Below, one piece after another: positions 8,546 through 19,641 of a stretch of 64,000 bases of DNA. The stretch lies in contig NZ_CP122458.1 of the NCBI RefSeq assembly GCF_032598905.1, forward strand, positions 9,201,001 through 9,265,000, read 5' to 3'. How positions within the stretch are numbered: the stretch's first letter is position 1; every line of letters begins with the position of its first letter. A program made the position numbers and the translations under genes. Origin of the DNA: Streptomyces sp. 11x1. Its GTDB lineage: Bacteria; Actinomycetota; Actinomycetes; Streptomycetales; Streptomycetaceae. Below the pieces are notes generated by a model that saw only the letters and a list, made by a program, of their open reading frames with translations, had not been told where the DNA came from and did not search any database.

Positions 8546-8576
8546 ACTTGTGTGTGGTGAGCGTTACGCTCTTTTC

Positions 8577-9233
8577 ATGAAAGAGTCGCTGCCGCCCTTC
8601 CCGGCGCCTCAGGCCCCCGACCCCCTCGACGGACTGCTGGACCTCACCCCCACTGCCTCCGACCAGCCACGGCTGCGCGCGGACGCGGCCCGCAACCGTA
8701 CGCGCCTGCTGGAGGTCGCCGCCCGGCTCGCGGCGGAGTGCGGAGCCGCCAACCTGACGATGGAGGGCGTGGCGACCGCCGCCGAGGTGGGCAAGGGCAC
8801 CGTCTTCCGGCGGTTCGGCGACCGGTTCGGGCTCCTGGTCGCGCTCCTGGACCACCACGAGCGGGAGTTCCAGGCCTCCTTCCTGACCGGCCCGCCGCCG
8901 CTCGGCCCCGACGCGCCTCCCGTCGAGCGGCTCCGGGCCTTCGGCGCCGCCGTCATCCGCCACGAGTACGCCCACCGCGACCTCTACCTCGCCGCCCGCG
9001 CGGCCGCCACCCGCAGGCATGCCCACCCGGCCGCCCAGCTCCGCCTCGCCCACCTGTGCATGCTGCTGCGCCGCGCCGGGACGCAGGGCGACATCGAACT
9101 GCTGGCGCAGACCCTGCTGGGCTACCTGGACATCAACCTCGTCGACCACCTGGTGGAGCGGCGCGGGATGTCCCTCGACCGGCTGGAGCTCGGGTGGGGG
9201 GACCTGATCACGCGGCTGGTCGTGACGGCTTAG
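8577..9233 (+). CDS. TetR family transcriptional regulator
   Basis: 218 residues. After a Pro-rich N-terminus of about 30 residues comes a TetR HTH (about 35-80: RLLEVAARLAAECGAANLTMEGVATAAEVGKGTVFRRFGD), then an all-helical ligand/dimerisation domain. The ATG at 8577 is supported by TACGCT at 8565-8570, six bases upstream (leaderless). The operator pair at 8496-8545 overlaps or lies just upstream of this promoter, so autorepression is expected together with control of the divergent FMN reductase. Confidence 0.92.
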   Translation: MKESLPPFPAPQAPDPLDGLLDLTPTASDQPRLRADAARNRTRLLEVAARLAAECGAANLTMEGVATAAEVGKGTVFRRFGDRFGLLVALLDHHEREFQASFLTGPPPLGPDAPPVERLRAFGAAVIRHEYAHRDLYLAARAAATRRHAHPAAQLRLAHLCMLLRRAGTQGDIELLAQTLLGYLDINLVDHLVERRGMSLDRLELGWGDLITRLVVTA

Positions 9234-9315
9234 CGCAGCCCAAGCGACCGCTTGGTAACTTTGGTGAGGGTGTCGGGGAGGTGCCTCGTACGCCGGGCGG
9301 AGCGGGAGGGGCCAC

Positions 9316-10268
<953 letters not shown>

Positions 10269-10272
<4 letters not shown>

Positions 10273-11789
10273 GCGGTTCGCCCGGCTCTCCCGCCTCCTC
10301 GGCGTCCTCCGTCTCTCCGCTGGCCGAGCGGCTGACCGCGCTGGTCCGGGCGTTGCGTGGCCACGGGATACGGATCGGACCCGGTGAGACCGTGGACGCG
10401 GCGGCCGTGCTGGAGGTGCTGGGTCTCGCCGACCGGGAGCGGATCCGGGAGGGGCTGGCGGCGGCACTGCTCCGTGCCGACCGGCAGCGACCCGTCTTCG
10501 ACGCGACCTTCGAGCTGTACTTCCCGCTCGGCGTGGGGGAGTTGACGGGGGCGCGGGGCGCGTCGGCCGGGGACCGGGACGAGTTGCGGGAGCGGCTCGC
10601 CGAGGCGCTGGCCGCGCACGACACGGCCGCGCTCACCCGACTCGCCGCCGAGGCCGTGGAACTGCTCGGCCGCTACGGCTCCCCCGGCTCCGACGGCTGG
10701 TCCGCCCACCAGACGCTGGACCGCCTCCGCCCGCAGACGCTGCTGGCACGGATCCTGGCGAGTGCGAGGGAACAGGGGGCGGGCGCGGAGCCCGGGCTCA
10801 CCGGTGCCGGTGGGGGAGGTGGGGCCGGTGGCGCGTTCCGTATGGGGTTCGGTGGAGGGCTCACCCTCGGCCCGGGAGGAAGCACCGCGTCTGGGCTCGG
10901 TTCGGCAGGGTTCACCGAGCGGCTGGACGCCGACGAGGTCCGGCGCCGTATCGAGGACTTCCGCGACCGGGTACGGACGGAGGCGCGGCGGCGGGTCGCC
11001 GAGCGCCGGGGCGCGGACATGATCGCCGAGCGGGGTGTCGCGCGGAGCGCCGACCAGGTCGACTTCCTCGTCGCGAACCGTGAGCAACTCGTCGAACTGC
11101 GCCGTACCGTCCAGCCGTTGGCGCGTAAGCTCGCGACCCGACTGGCCGCCAGGCGGCGCCGGGCCGCGCGCGGTCAGATCGACATCCGGCGCACGCTACG
11201 GCGCTCGCTGTCCACCGGGGGCGTACCGCTGCGTCCCGCCCATCGACGGCAGCGGCCGGCCCGTCCGGAGATCGTGCTGCTCTGTGACGTCTCCGGGTCG
11301 GTCGCCGGGTTCGCCAACTTCACGATGCTCCTGGTGCAGGCGATGCGGGACCAGTTCAGCAAGGTGCGGGTCTACGCCTTCGTCAATCGCGTCGACGAGG
11401 TCACCCGCCTCGTCACCACCGGTCAGGCCGACCCGGCCGAACTCGGCCGCCGGATCGCCACCGAGGCCACCCTCACCGGTTGGCACGGCAGCAGCGACTA
11501 CGGGGCCGCGCTCGGTGAGTTCGTCGAGCGCCATCTCGACGCCGTGGGCCCCCGTACGTCGGTGATCGTGCTCGGGGACGCCCGCACCAACGGGTTCGAC
11601 CCCAACGAGGAGGCCCTGCGGCGCATCGCGGCCCGGGCCCGCCGCGTGCACTGGCTGAACCCCGAGACGCCGAGCACCTGGGGGGTGGGCGACTCCGCCG
11701 CCCCGGTCTACGCCGGGATCGTCGACATGCACACCTGCCGGAACGCGCGGCGGCTCGGGGAACTGGTGACGCGGTTGCTGCCGGTGTGA
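10269..11789 (+). CDS. VWA domain protein, CoxE-like
   Basis: 506 residues. The N-terminal half is helical and includes a Gly-rich stretch (about 175-205). The C-terminal half is a von Willebrand A domain of the CoxE family, with the MIDAS motif D-V-S-G-S beginning at D340 and the later GSSDYGAAL and VLGDARTNG segments. It should bind a divalent metal and act with the upstream MoxR ATPase; the coding regions overlap by four bases. The client protein is not apparent from the neighbourhood. Confidence 0.9.
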
Positions 11790-11793
11790 GGGA

Positions 11794-12162
11794 TCACTCC
11801 CGGCCGGTGTCGATCACACAGAAGCGGTTGCCCTCCGGGTCGGTGAGGACGACGAAGTCGGCGTCCTCCGGGTAGTCGTCCCAGTCGACGCGGTGCGCGC
11901 CGAGACCGACCAGTCGCTCGACCTCGGCGGCCTGGTCCCGCGCGTCGCCCGCGTAAAGGTCCAGGTGCACCCGGGGCCGATCCTGCACGGGTGTCTCGCT
12001 GAGACCCACGGAGATCTGCGCGCCGACGCCCCGCGGATCCACCAGGACCACCCAGTCGTCCTCCGGCTCCTCGCGGGGGACGTACCCGAGGGCACCCATC
12101 CAGAACGCCGCCGCCCGCCGCACGTCGGACGCGCCCAGCACCACGGATCCGATTCTCAGCAC
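11794..12162 (-). CDS. VOC superfamily (glyoxalase/dioxygenase fold) protein
   Basis: 122 residues forming one VOC module: RIGSVVLGASDVRRAAAFWMGALGY at the start, a central VLVDPRG and PRVHLDLYA, and DFVVLTDPEGNRFCVID at the end. This is the standard beta-alpha-beta-beta-beta arrangement. Members include isomerases, dioxygenases and bleomycin-type resistance proteins, and the substrate is not predictable. The GTG start at 12162 has GAGAAT six bases upstream and no Shine-Dalgarno sequence, so it may be leaderless. Confidence 0.85.
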   Translation of the reverse strand: MLRIGSVVLGASDVRRAAAFWMGALGYVPREEPEDDWVVLVDPRGVGAQISVGLSETPVQDRPRVHLDLYAGDARDQAAEVERLVGLGAHRVDWDDYPEDADFVVLTDPEGNRFCVIDTGRE

Positions 12163-12239
12163 GGTCCGATTCTCGCCCCTGCGGATCCGCCGCCGTGCGG
12201 CGACGCTGGGATCAGGCCTCGACCTCAGGAGGTGCGTCC

Positions 12240-13189
12240 ATGTCCCGCACCGTCACCGTGGGCATCGACGGTTCGCGCGAGAGCCTCGCCGCCGCCGAGT
12301 AGGCGGCCCGGGAGGCAGGGCTGCGGGCCCTGCCGCTGAGGCTGCTCAACGTCTGGGAGCCGGTTTCCGAGCCGATGGGGCGGCCGTCAGCGATGGGGGC
12401 GGAAGGTGAGTCGGGGGTGGAGGAGGGCCGGAACCGTGAGGGGCAGCACGGCGCGGGGGTCGGGAAGATCCTGAGGGAGACCGCCGACGGGATTCGGCGG
12501 CGCCACCCCGCTGTGGACGTCTGCGTCGACCAGTTGACGGGGCGGGCGTCCGAGGAACTGGTGAATGCGGCAGCGGAGGCCGAGCTGGTGGTCCTCGGCT
12601 CCCGGGGGCTCAGCGGGATCGCCGGCTTCCTGCTCGGTTCCGTGGGGCTGCACGTGGTCGCACACACCGAGCGGCCCGTCGTCCTCGTGCGGGCCGGGGA
12701 GCGGGCGGCGGAGGAGCACGCGCCCGGCCCGGCCGGGGCTCCGGCCGCCGCGACGCCGTTCCGGCCCGTCGTGCTCGGCGTGGACCTCGCGCACCCGGAT
12801 CCCACGCTGATCCGGTTCGCGTGCGAGGCGGCCGCCGCGCGGGGCACCGCGCTGCGCGTCCTGCACGACTGGAGTCCTCCGCCGCGGTCCGGACTGCGGG
12901 AGAGGCCGGGCCCGGGCGAGGATCTCGATGCCGACCTGGGCGGTATGGACGCCGCCGGGCTGAGTGCGGCGCTGCGTCCCTGGCGGCTGGAGTATCCGTC
13001 CGTCGAGGTGGTGGAGGAGTCGCTGCGCGGGAAGGCCGCCGAGCATCTGCTGGAGGCGTCCCGGGACGCCTCCCTGCTCGCCGTCGGGCGCCGCGTCCGC
13101 CGTTCGCCGCTGGGGCGCACATCGGTCCGGTGACCCATGTGGTGCTGCACCACGTCGGTGCACCGGTGGCGGTCGTTCCGTACGACTGA
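12240..13189 (+). pseudogene. Universal stress protein (UspA, two-domain) pseudogene
   Basis: A perfect GGAGG (12228-12232) precedes ATG 12240 and the first 20 codons read MSRTVTVGIDGSRESLAAAE, a typical Usp start. Codon 21 is TAG (12300-12302), where relatives usually have Trp (A-E-W-A-A-R-E), as if TGG had become TAG. The frame then stays open through Usp motifs (VVLGSRGLSGIAGFLLGS, RPVVLVR, second domain VVLGVD) until a premature TGA at 13131-13133. The expected C-terminus (HIGPVTHVVLHH and VAVVPYD) continues in another frame from about 13113 to 13189, so a frameshift is also present. Two independent lesions make this a decaying gene unless sequencing errors explain both. Confidence 0.85.
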
Positions 13190-13343
13190 AGACATCGATC
13201 CTCTCAAGAAGCACCGATATCGATCACAAGACGACCAAAGTCAGTCCTAAAATGCCCTCTCGCAGTCGCACGCTACCGACGTGGCAGCGCGTTCCGGTGC
13301 GTGTGGTTGAAAACGGGGGGTTACGGGGGCAACGGGGGGTCCG

Positions 13344-16300
13344 GTGGGGGAAAGAGCTGTGCCTGCGGGCTTATTGCGGTTCATCGTGCTGCGAGCGTGG
13401 GCCTATCGCGCCCTTCTCGGCGCGGTGCTGATGACCGTGCTGCTGACCACGGCGGTGCTGGCCGCGCTCACCGCCTACTCGGGTGCGATAGGCGACGCGG
13501 CGCTGCGGCGGTCGCTCGCGGAGCAGCGCACCGCCGCCGAGGCCGCTCTGGTGCTCAAGGCCGACGTGCCGGCCGACGAGCGGCAGGCGGCCGACGACGC
13601 CGTACGGGCGGGGGCCCGCACCGTCTTCGACGGGCTGCCCGTCGAGGTGCGTACGCTGCTGCGGTCCGGGCCGTACGCCCTGCCCGGGGAGCTGCGGCAG
13701 CCCGCCGAGCGGGGCGGGAACCCGGACCTCACGTACTTCGCGGCCCTGGACCGCGGCCAGGTGCGGACCGTGGCCGGACGGCTCCCCCGCGAGACGGTCG
13801 CCTCCGGGCCCGTCGAGGTCGCCCTGCCGCAGAGCGCCGCCCGGCGGCTCGGGGTGGCCCCCGGCACCCGGCTGACCGTCGACGACCAGCTGGACGGCCC
13901 GGCGGTGCCCGTGGTGATCACCGGCGTGTACCGGCCGACGGACGTCCGGGCCCCCTACTGGCAGCTTGACGACCTGGGCGGGCGCGGGGCGAAGGCGTCG
14001 AGCTACACGACGTACGGGCCCCTGCTCACCGCCGCGGGCGTGCCGACGTCGGGCCGGGTGAGCGTCGGCGCGTCGGGCTGGCTGGTCTCGGCCGACTACT
14101 CCTCGCTGACGACGGACCGGATCGGCCCGCTGCGCGAGGCCGCCCGCTCGGGCAACGCGCAACTGCGCGAACACCCCGCGCTCAGCAGCGCCACGACGGC
14201 GGCCACCGCGCTGCCCGAGGTGCTGGACCGCGTCGAACGCTCCCTGCTCGTCACACGGGCCGGCATGCTGATCGTCGCCGGGCAGCTCGCCCTGCTCGCC
14301 GCCTGCGCCCTGTTGCTGGTCGCACGGCTGCTCGACTCCGACCGCACGGGCGAGACCCGGTTGCTGCGTGCGCGCGGTGCCACCCGGGCACGGCTGGCGG
14401 GCCTGGCCGCGCTGGAGGCCCTGCTGATCGCCGCGCCGGCGGTGGTGCTGGCGCCGTTGCTGTCGGGCCCGTTGACGCGGCTGCTGGCCGCGCAGGGCGC
14501 GCTGGGCCGGACCGGGGTGCGCGTCGATGTGCCCGCCGGGGGCCGACCCGAGGTGTGGGCGGTCGCCGCGGCCGTGGCCGGGCTGTGCGCGCTGGCGGTG
14601 GCCGTCCCGGCGTGGCGGGCGACCCTCGAGGGCACCGTCGCGGTGCGGGCGGGAGCGCTGTCCGCACCGCTGCGCGCCGGGGCGGACGTCGGGCTGCTGG
14701 CCGTGGCCGGTGTCGCCTTCTGGCTGCTCGGCAGCCAGGACTCCGGTGCCGTCACCGCCGACCGCGACGGGGTCCTCGGTGTCGACCCTCTGCTGGTGGT
14801 GGCGCCCGCGCTGGTGCTGTTCGCCGGAACGGTTCTGGTGCTGCGGCTGCTGCCGCTGCTGGCGCGGGCCGGCGAGCGGCTGCTGACCCGTGGGCACGGG
14901 CTGACCGCGGCCATGGTCGGCTGGCAGTTCAGCCGCCGGCCGATGCGCGGGGCCGGTCCGGTCCTGCTCCTGGTCATCTCCGTGGCGCTGGGCGTGGTGG
15001 CGATCGGGCAGCACGCGTCCTGGCTCCGCTCCCAGGCCGACCAGGCCGACTTCCGCGCGGGCGCCGAGGTGCGCGTCGTGGCCTCCGGAGGCGGTGTCGT
15101 CGGCCGGACGGACGTCTACGCGGGCCTCCCGCACGTGGACGCGGTCGCCCCCGCGGCCCGGGGCACGATGTCGCTGTCCGGCAGCCGCAGGGCGACCGTC
15201 GTGGCGCTGAACACGACGGAGGCCGCCGGGACGGTGCTGGCGCGTCGTGACCTGTCGGACGGCCCGCTGCTCGCCGGGCTCGCGCCACGCGGCGCCCCCG
15301 CGGGCATCGCGATACCCGGGGGCACCATCCGGCTCACCCTGACCGCCGCCCTGCACAGCACCGCGCCGGGGACGGAGGCGGACGTCACGCTCACGGTGCG
15401 GGACCGCCACGGAACCTCCTACGACCTGCCGTCCGGCCATCTTCCCGCCGACGGTCGTGAGCACCGGCTGACCCCGGATCTCGACGGCGCCCGGGGCCCC
15501 CTGGCGCTGATCGCGCTCCGGCTGGGCACCTCGCAGCCGACCGAGCGCCCCGACCGGCACCGCCTGGTCATCGGTGGGCTCACGGCCACAGCGGGCGACG
15601 GCGACGTCCGAGAGATGACCCTGCCGACGAAGTGGACGACCGCCGTCGAGGCCGATTCCGGCGCCGCCCCACCCGAGGACGAGGCCCGGCCGACCCTGCC
15701 CCGGCTCACGTCGACGGCACCCCTCACCCTCACCTACGACACCGGGTACCAGCTGCCCGACATGATGCCGCCCGCCCTGCCGCTGGAGGTCCGGCTCAAG
15801 GTCGTCCAGCCCGCGGCGCCCGAGATCGTCGCGGTCGCCACCGACCGGTTCCTCGCCGCGTCCGGCGCCCGCGAGGGGCAGCGCGTGGACGTCACGTTCG
15901 ACGGCCGTACCGTGCCCGTACGCATCGTCCGCACCGCGAGCGCCCTGCCCACCACGGAAGCCACCGCACAGGACGGCGGGGCCCTGTTCGTCGACCTCCG
16001 GGCCGTCAACCAGGTGCTGCAGGCCCGCTACGGCACCAGCCTGAAGCCCACCGAGTGGTGGCTGGGCACGGACGCGCCCGGGGCCACCGCGGCGGCCGCG
16101 CGCGCCCTGACCGACGTCGATCCCGAGCAGGTGACGGTGCGCGACGAGCTGGCGGCGAAGCTGCGCGACGACCCGTTCGGGGCGGCCCCGGAAGCGGCGC
16201 TGATCGCGGCGGCGGTGGTGACGGTCCTCTTCGCCTCCCTCGGCTTCGCGGTGAGCGCGGCAGGGGCCATGCGCTCCCGGGACGGCGAGTTCGCCGTGCT

Positions 16301-16607
16301 GCGCGCCCTCGGGACACCGCGCCGTCGGCTGGCCCGGCTGGTCGTCGTGGAACACGGCGTCCTGGTGACCCTCGCGCTGCTGGTCGGCACGGCCCTGGGC
16401 ACGGTGCTGACGCACGCGCTGGTGCCCCTGGTCGTCCTGACCGGGCAGGCCACCCGACCGCTCCCGCCCGTGCTGGTGGAACTCCCGCTCCTGCGGCTGA
16501 CCGCCCTGCTGGCGGCCCTCGCGGCGGGCCCCGCCCTCGTGACCGTGGCCCTCGCCCTCCGGCGGGCGAAACCCGTGACGGCTCTTCGAGACGAGGTGAC
16601 ACAGTGA
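13344..16607 (+). CDS. Large FtsX-like ABC transporter permease (first of pair)
   Basis: Up to 1087 residues. The N-terminal TM helix is followed by a periplasmic-type domain, then a TM block (about 300-420), further TMs (about 450-560), a second large extracytoplasmic domain (about 560-940) and a C-terminal FtsX core with three TMs ending in TALRDEVTQ. This is the ten-TM MacB/LolC-like fused permease layout. The GTG start at 13344 is tentative: TTG at 13374 also gives a plausible N-terminus. A TTA codon (13371-13373) would be codon 10 from the first start. The stop overlaps the GTG of the second permease (GTGA). Such pairs work with an ABC ATPase in export or envelope signalling; the substrate is unknown. 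Confidence 0.85.
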   Translation: MGERAVPAGLLRFIVLRAWAYRALLGAVLMTVLLTTAVLAALTAYSGAIGDAALRRSLAEQRTAAEAALVLKADVPADERQAADDAVRAGARTVFDGLPVEVRTLLRSGPYALPGELRQPAERGGNPDLTYFAALDRGQVRTVAGRLPRETVASGPVEVALPQSAARRLGVAPGTRLTVDDQLDGPAVPVVITGVYRPTDVRAPYWQLDDLGGRGAKASSYTTYGPLLTAAGVPTSGRVSVGASGWLVSADYSSLTTDRIGPLREAARSGNAQLREHPALSSATTAATALPEVLDRVERSLLVTRAGMLIVAGQLALLAACALLLVARLLDSDRTGETRLLRARGATRARLAGLAALEALLIAAPAVVLAPLLSGPLTRLLAAQGALGRTGVRVDVPAGGRPEVWAVAAAVAGLCALAVAVPAWRATLEGTVAVRAGALSAPLRAGADVGLLAVAGVAFWLLGSQDSGAVTADRDGVLGVDPLLVVAPALVLFAGTVLVLRLLPLLARAGERLLTRGHGLTAAMVGWQFSRRPMRGAGPVLLLVISVALGVVAIGQHASWLRSQADQADFRAGAEVRVVASGGGVVGRTDVYAGLPHVDAVAPAARGTMSLSGSRRATVVALNTTEAAGTVLARRDLSDGPLLAGLAPRGAPAGIAIPGGTIRLTLTAALHSTAPGTEADVTLTVRDRHGTSYDLPSGHLPADGREHRLTPDLDGARGPLALIALRLGTSQPTERPDRHRLVIGGLTATAGDGDVREMTLPTKWTTAVEADSGAAPPEDEARPTLPRLTSTAPLTLTYDTGYQLPDMMPPALPLEVRLKVVQPAAPEIVAVATDRFLAASGAREGQRVDVTFDGRTVPVRIVRTASALPTTEATAQDGGALFVDLRAVNQVLQARYGTSLKPTEWWLGTDAPGATAAAARALTDVDPEQVTVRDELAAKLRDDPFGAAPEAALIAAAVVTVLFASLGFAVSAAGAMRSRDGEFAVLRALGTPRRRLARLVVVEHGVLVTLALLVGTALGTVLTHALVPLVVLTGQATRPLPPVLVELPLLRLTALLAALAAGPALVTVALALRRAKPVTALRDEVTQ

Positions 16608-19558
16608 ACGCGCGTCCGGTGCCCCCTCGGGACGGAGAGACGAACGGAGTGCCCGCTCGGGACGGAGAGACGAACGGAGTGCCCGCTCGGGACGGAGAGA
16701 CGAACGGAGTGCCCGCTCGGGACGGTGATGCGAAGGCCGTGCCCCCACAGGCCGGTGAGGCGAACGCGGCGCCCGCTCGGGCTGGTGACACGAACCCGGC
16801 GCCCGCTCGCGACGGGGGGACCAGGGCCGTGCCACGGTCCGTACGGGCCGGACTGCGGACCCGGCTCAGGGCCTTCGCCGGTACGTCCGTGGCCCTCGCG
16901 CTCCTGGTGGCCGTGACCGCCGCGCTGGCCGCCGCGTACCCGCGTGCCGTCGACCGGTACGGGGACGCCGGGCTGCGTCGGGCGGTCGAGCAGGCCCTGC
17001 CCGACCAGACGACCGTGCAGACGCAGGTCCCGCTGCCCTGGATGGACTCGGTCGAGGAGATAGAGGCCGCCCTGCGCGCCGCACCGCTGACCGAGGCGCG
17101 CGCCGAGATCCTCGCCACCGCCGAGGCGCCGCTGGTCCCCGACGTCGCGCAGTCGTCGTACGGCGTGCGCACCACCGTCGGCCTGGAGGCGTCCGACTCC
17201 TGGCTCCCCCAGCCCGCCGGCCAGCCCGCCCAGATGGTGCTCGCCGCCCAGCAGGATCTGGGCTCCCACGCCCGGCTCAGCGCGGGTCGGTTGCCGCGCA
17301 CCAGGGGCGCGCCGGTGACCGCGGCGACCGAGCAGGTCGAGGCCGCCGTCACCGTGGAGACCGCCCGCACCCTCAAGATCCGCGTGGGCTCGGTCATCCA
17401 CGTACCGGGCTCGGGCCGCGCCCCGCTCGCCGTCCGGATCACCGGCATCGTCGTCCCCCGCGCCCCCGAGGGCGCCTACTGGTCGGCCCTGCCGGTGCTG
17501 CGCACCCCCGCGCTGAGCCGCCGGCCGGACCTCCCGCCGTCGGAGGTCCACTGGCTCGCCGGCCTGCTCCTCGCCCCCGACGCGGGCCCGGCCCTCCTGG
17601 GCACCCCCGGGCGACCCGAGCGGTACTGGCACGTGGCCCCCGACGTCGCCACCCTGCGCGGCCACGACCTCGACCGGCTGGCGTCCGCCGTGGCCGCCCT
17701 GGAATCGGGGCCGGGAGCACAACGACTGCGGACGGTCGTGGACGACGGCCTGGAGGCCCAGACCAACCTCGACGAGGTTCTCGCGGACCACGCACGGCTC
17801 CGGTCGGGGATCGACCCGCTGCTGCTCCTCGCCGCCGTCGGCACCGGCAGCCTCGCCGTGATCGTCCTCGCCATGGCGGGCGGCGTGGCGGCCGATCGTC
17901 GGCGCGCTGAGCTGGCCCTGCTGCGTGCCCGCGGAGCCTCACTGCCCGGCCTCGCCGCGCGCCTGCTGGCGGAGACGGCGGTGGTGGCGGTACCCGCCGG
18001 CGCCCTCGGACTCGCCGCCGCGCTGCTCGTCCTGCCCGGTGCCCGCACCGCGCCCGCGGTCCTCACCGCCGTCGCCGTCACCCTCTTCGCCTGCCTAGTG
18101 CTCCCCGTGCGCGCCGTGGTGGCGCACCGCACGGTACGGACGCACGACGGGCGCGAGGACCTCACCGCCGCCCGGCCCTCACGGCGTTGCACGGTGGCGG
18201 AACTGACCGTCCTGGTGATCGCCGTGGGGGCGGTCGCCGCACTGCGCCGCCAGGGAGCCGGCAGCACCGGCCTGGTGGCCGCCGCCCCGCTGCTGACGGG
18301 CGTCGTCGCGGCTCTGCTGCTGGCCCGCCTGCACCCCCTGCCGCTCCGTGCGCTGAGCAGGGCGGCCGCGCGCCTGCGCGGCCTGGTGATCCCGCTGTCG
18401 CTGGCCCATGTGGCCCGCGCCCCCGGTTTCGCCGTGCTGCCGCTGCTCGCCCTGCTCAGCGCCCTGACCACGGCCGCGTTCGGCGGTTCGGTCCTGGCGG
18501 GCGTCACGGCGGCCCGCGACCAGGCCGCCCTCCACGAGGTGGGCGCGGACGGCCGGATCGAGACCACCACCGGTGAACTGCCCCGAAGCCTGCCCGACCG
18601 CGTCCGCCGACTCCCCGGCGTACAGGACATGACGCAAGCGCACGTCACCTACGACGCCAAGCCCGAACAAGGCAGTCGGCTGGTACCCCTGGCCGCCGTG
18701 GACCCCGAGGGCTACGCCCGGCTCTCGCAGCGTACGGGCACGGGACCGTTCGACGCGGCGAGCCTCCGGCAGGCGGACGACGGGACGGCGGGCGGCGCCG
18801 ACCGGCCCCTGCCCGCGCTGGCCTCGCCCCGCGTGGCCGACGAGTACGGCACCGGCCCCTACGCCGTCCTGCTCCCGGACGGCACCTCCGTCACCGTCCG
18901 GATCGCCCAGGTCCGGGAACGCACCCCGGCCGTGTCCGGTGAGGAGTTCCTGATCGTGGACCGAGCGGGCCTTCCCCGCGGCGAGGCGCGTGCGACGACC
19001 CTGCTGCTGACCGGTGACGCCCTCGACGGCCGGGCGCTGCGCTCGGCGGCCGACGGCACGGCGGCGACCGTCCGGCTGCGCGCCGAGGAACGCAACCGGC
19101 ACGTCGACTCACCGCTCCAGGCGGGCGCGGAACGCCTGTACGGCGTCGCGGTCGCCGCGGGCGCCGGGTACGCGATCCTCGCGCTGGTGCTGACCGTGCT
19201 GCGCACCGTGCCCGAACGCGGCGCCCTGCTCGCCCGGTTGCGCACGATGGGCATGACCCGGTCCCAGGGCCGCCGACTGCTGATCCTCACGGCCCTCCCG
19301 CAGGCCTTCCTGGCCGCGGCGGGCGGCGTACTGACCGGCTGGGTCGCCATCCACCTGCTGGCGCCCGGCGTCGACCTCACGGCGATCGCCCTGGCCTCCC
19401 CGTCCGCTCCGGAAGGGGCCGTGCTGCGCACCGATCCGCTCTCGCTGGCGGTTCCGGCGCTCGCCGTGCTGCTCCTGGCCGTCGGGGTGCCCGCCGGCCA
19501 GGCCTGGTGGACCAGCCGACGTGGCTCGGTGCGCGAACTGAGGCTGGGTGACACCTAG
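16604..19558 (+). CDS. Large FtsX-like ABC transporter permease (second of pair) with decapeptide repeats
   Basis: 984 residues, translationally coupled to the first permease by a 4-bp overlap. Residues 6-75 are seven tandem decapeptides (consensus VPARDGETNG), hydrophilic and probably disordered, ahead of the first TM (about 93-112). The remainder repeats the layout of its neighbour: outer domain, TM block with the FtsX segment LLRARGASLPGLAARLLAE (about 443-461), a second outer domain and a C-terminal three-TM core with LARLRTMGMTRSQGRRLL. The pair would form a heterodimeric permease with the ATPase downstream. Confidence 0.88.
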   Translation: MNARPVPPRDGETNGVPARDGETNGVPARDGETNGVPARDGDAKAVPPQAGEANAAPARAGDTNPAPARDGGTRAVPRSVRAGLRTRLRAFAGTSVALALLVAVTAALAAAYPRAVDRYGDAGLRRAVEQALPDQTTVQTQVPLPWMDSVEEIEAALRAAPLTEARAEILATAEAPLVPDVAQSSYGVRTTVGLEASDSWLPQPAGQPAQMVLAAQQDLGSHARLSAGRLPRTRGAPVTAATEQVEAAVTVETARTLKIRVGSVIHVPGSGRAPLAVRITGIVVPRAPEGAYWSALPVLRTPALSRRPDLPPSEVHWLAGLLLAPDAGPALLGTPGRPERYWHVAPDVATLRGHDLDRLASAVAALESGPGAQRLRTVVDDGLEAQTNLDEVLADHARLRSGIDPLLLLAAVGTGSLAVIVLAMAGGVAADRRRAELALLRARGASLPGLAARLLAETAVVAVPAGALGLAAALLVLPGARTAPAVLTAVAVTLFACLVLPVRAVVAHRTVRTHDGREDLTAARPSRRCTVAELTVLVIAVGAVAALRRQGAGSTGLVAAAPLLTGVVAALLLARLHPLPLRALSRAAARLRGLVIPLSLAHVARAPGFAVLPLLALLSALTTAAFGGSVLAGVTAARDQAALHEVGADGRIETTTGELPRSLPDRVRRLPGVQDMTQAHVTYDAKPEQGSRLVPLAAVDPEGYARLSQRTGTGPFDAASLRQADDGTAGGADRPLPALASPRVADEYGTGPYAVLLPDGTSVTVRIAQVRERTPAVSGEEFLIVDRAGLPRGEARATTLLLTGDALDGRALRSAADGTAATVRLRAEERNRHVDSPLQAGAERLYGVAVAAGAGYAILALVLTVLRTVPERGALLARLRTMGMTRSQGRRLLILTALPQAFLAAAGGVLTGWVAIHLLAPGVDLTAIALASPSAPEGAVLRTDPLSLAVPALAVLLLAVGVPAGQAWWTSRRGSVRELRLGDT
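16619..16828 (+). repeat. Seven in-frame 30-bp tandem repeats inside the second permease
   Basis: Seven 30-bp units encode VPPRDGETNG, VPARDGETNG (twice), VPARDGDAKA, VPPQAGEANA, APARAGDTNP and APARDGGTRA. The first three are almost identical at DNA level and the later ones diverge, which suggests recent expansion at the 5' end. Confidence 0.9.
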
Positions 19559-19641
19559 GGTCCAGCCCTCCGCGACCGCCCCCTCCGACCGAGCCCCCTC
19601 CGGCACCGGCCCGTGCCCCTCCGACCTCCCAGGAGCAGCCG

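Noticed and set aside
16619..16828. CRISPR-like array in the 30-bp repeats
   Set aside because: The repeats are contiguous with no spacers, in frame, and encode decapeptides within a gene.
13371..16835. A 1154-residue minus-strand open frame opposite the first permease
   Set aside because: Composition is Arg/Gln/Gly-rich with no motif; the plus-strand frame has clear TM segments and FtsX features.
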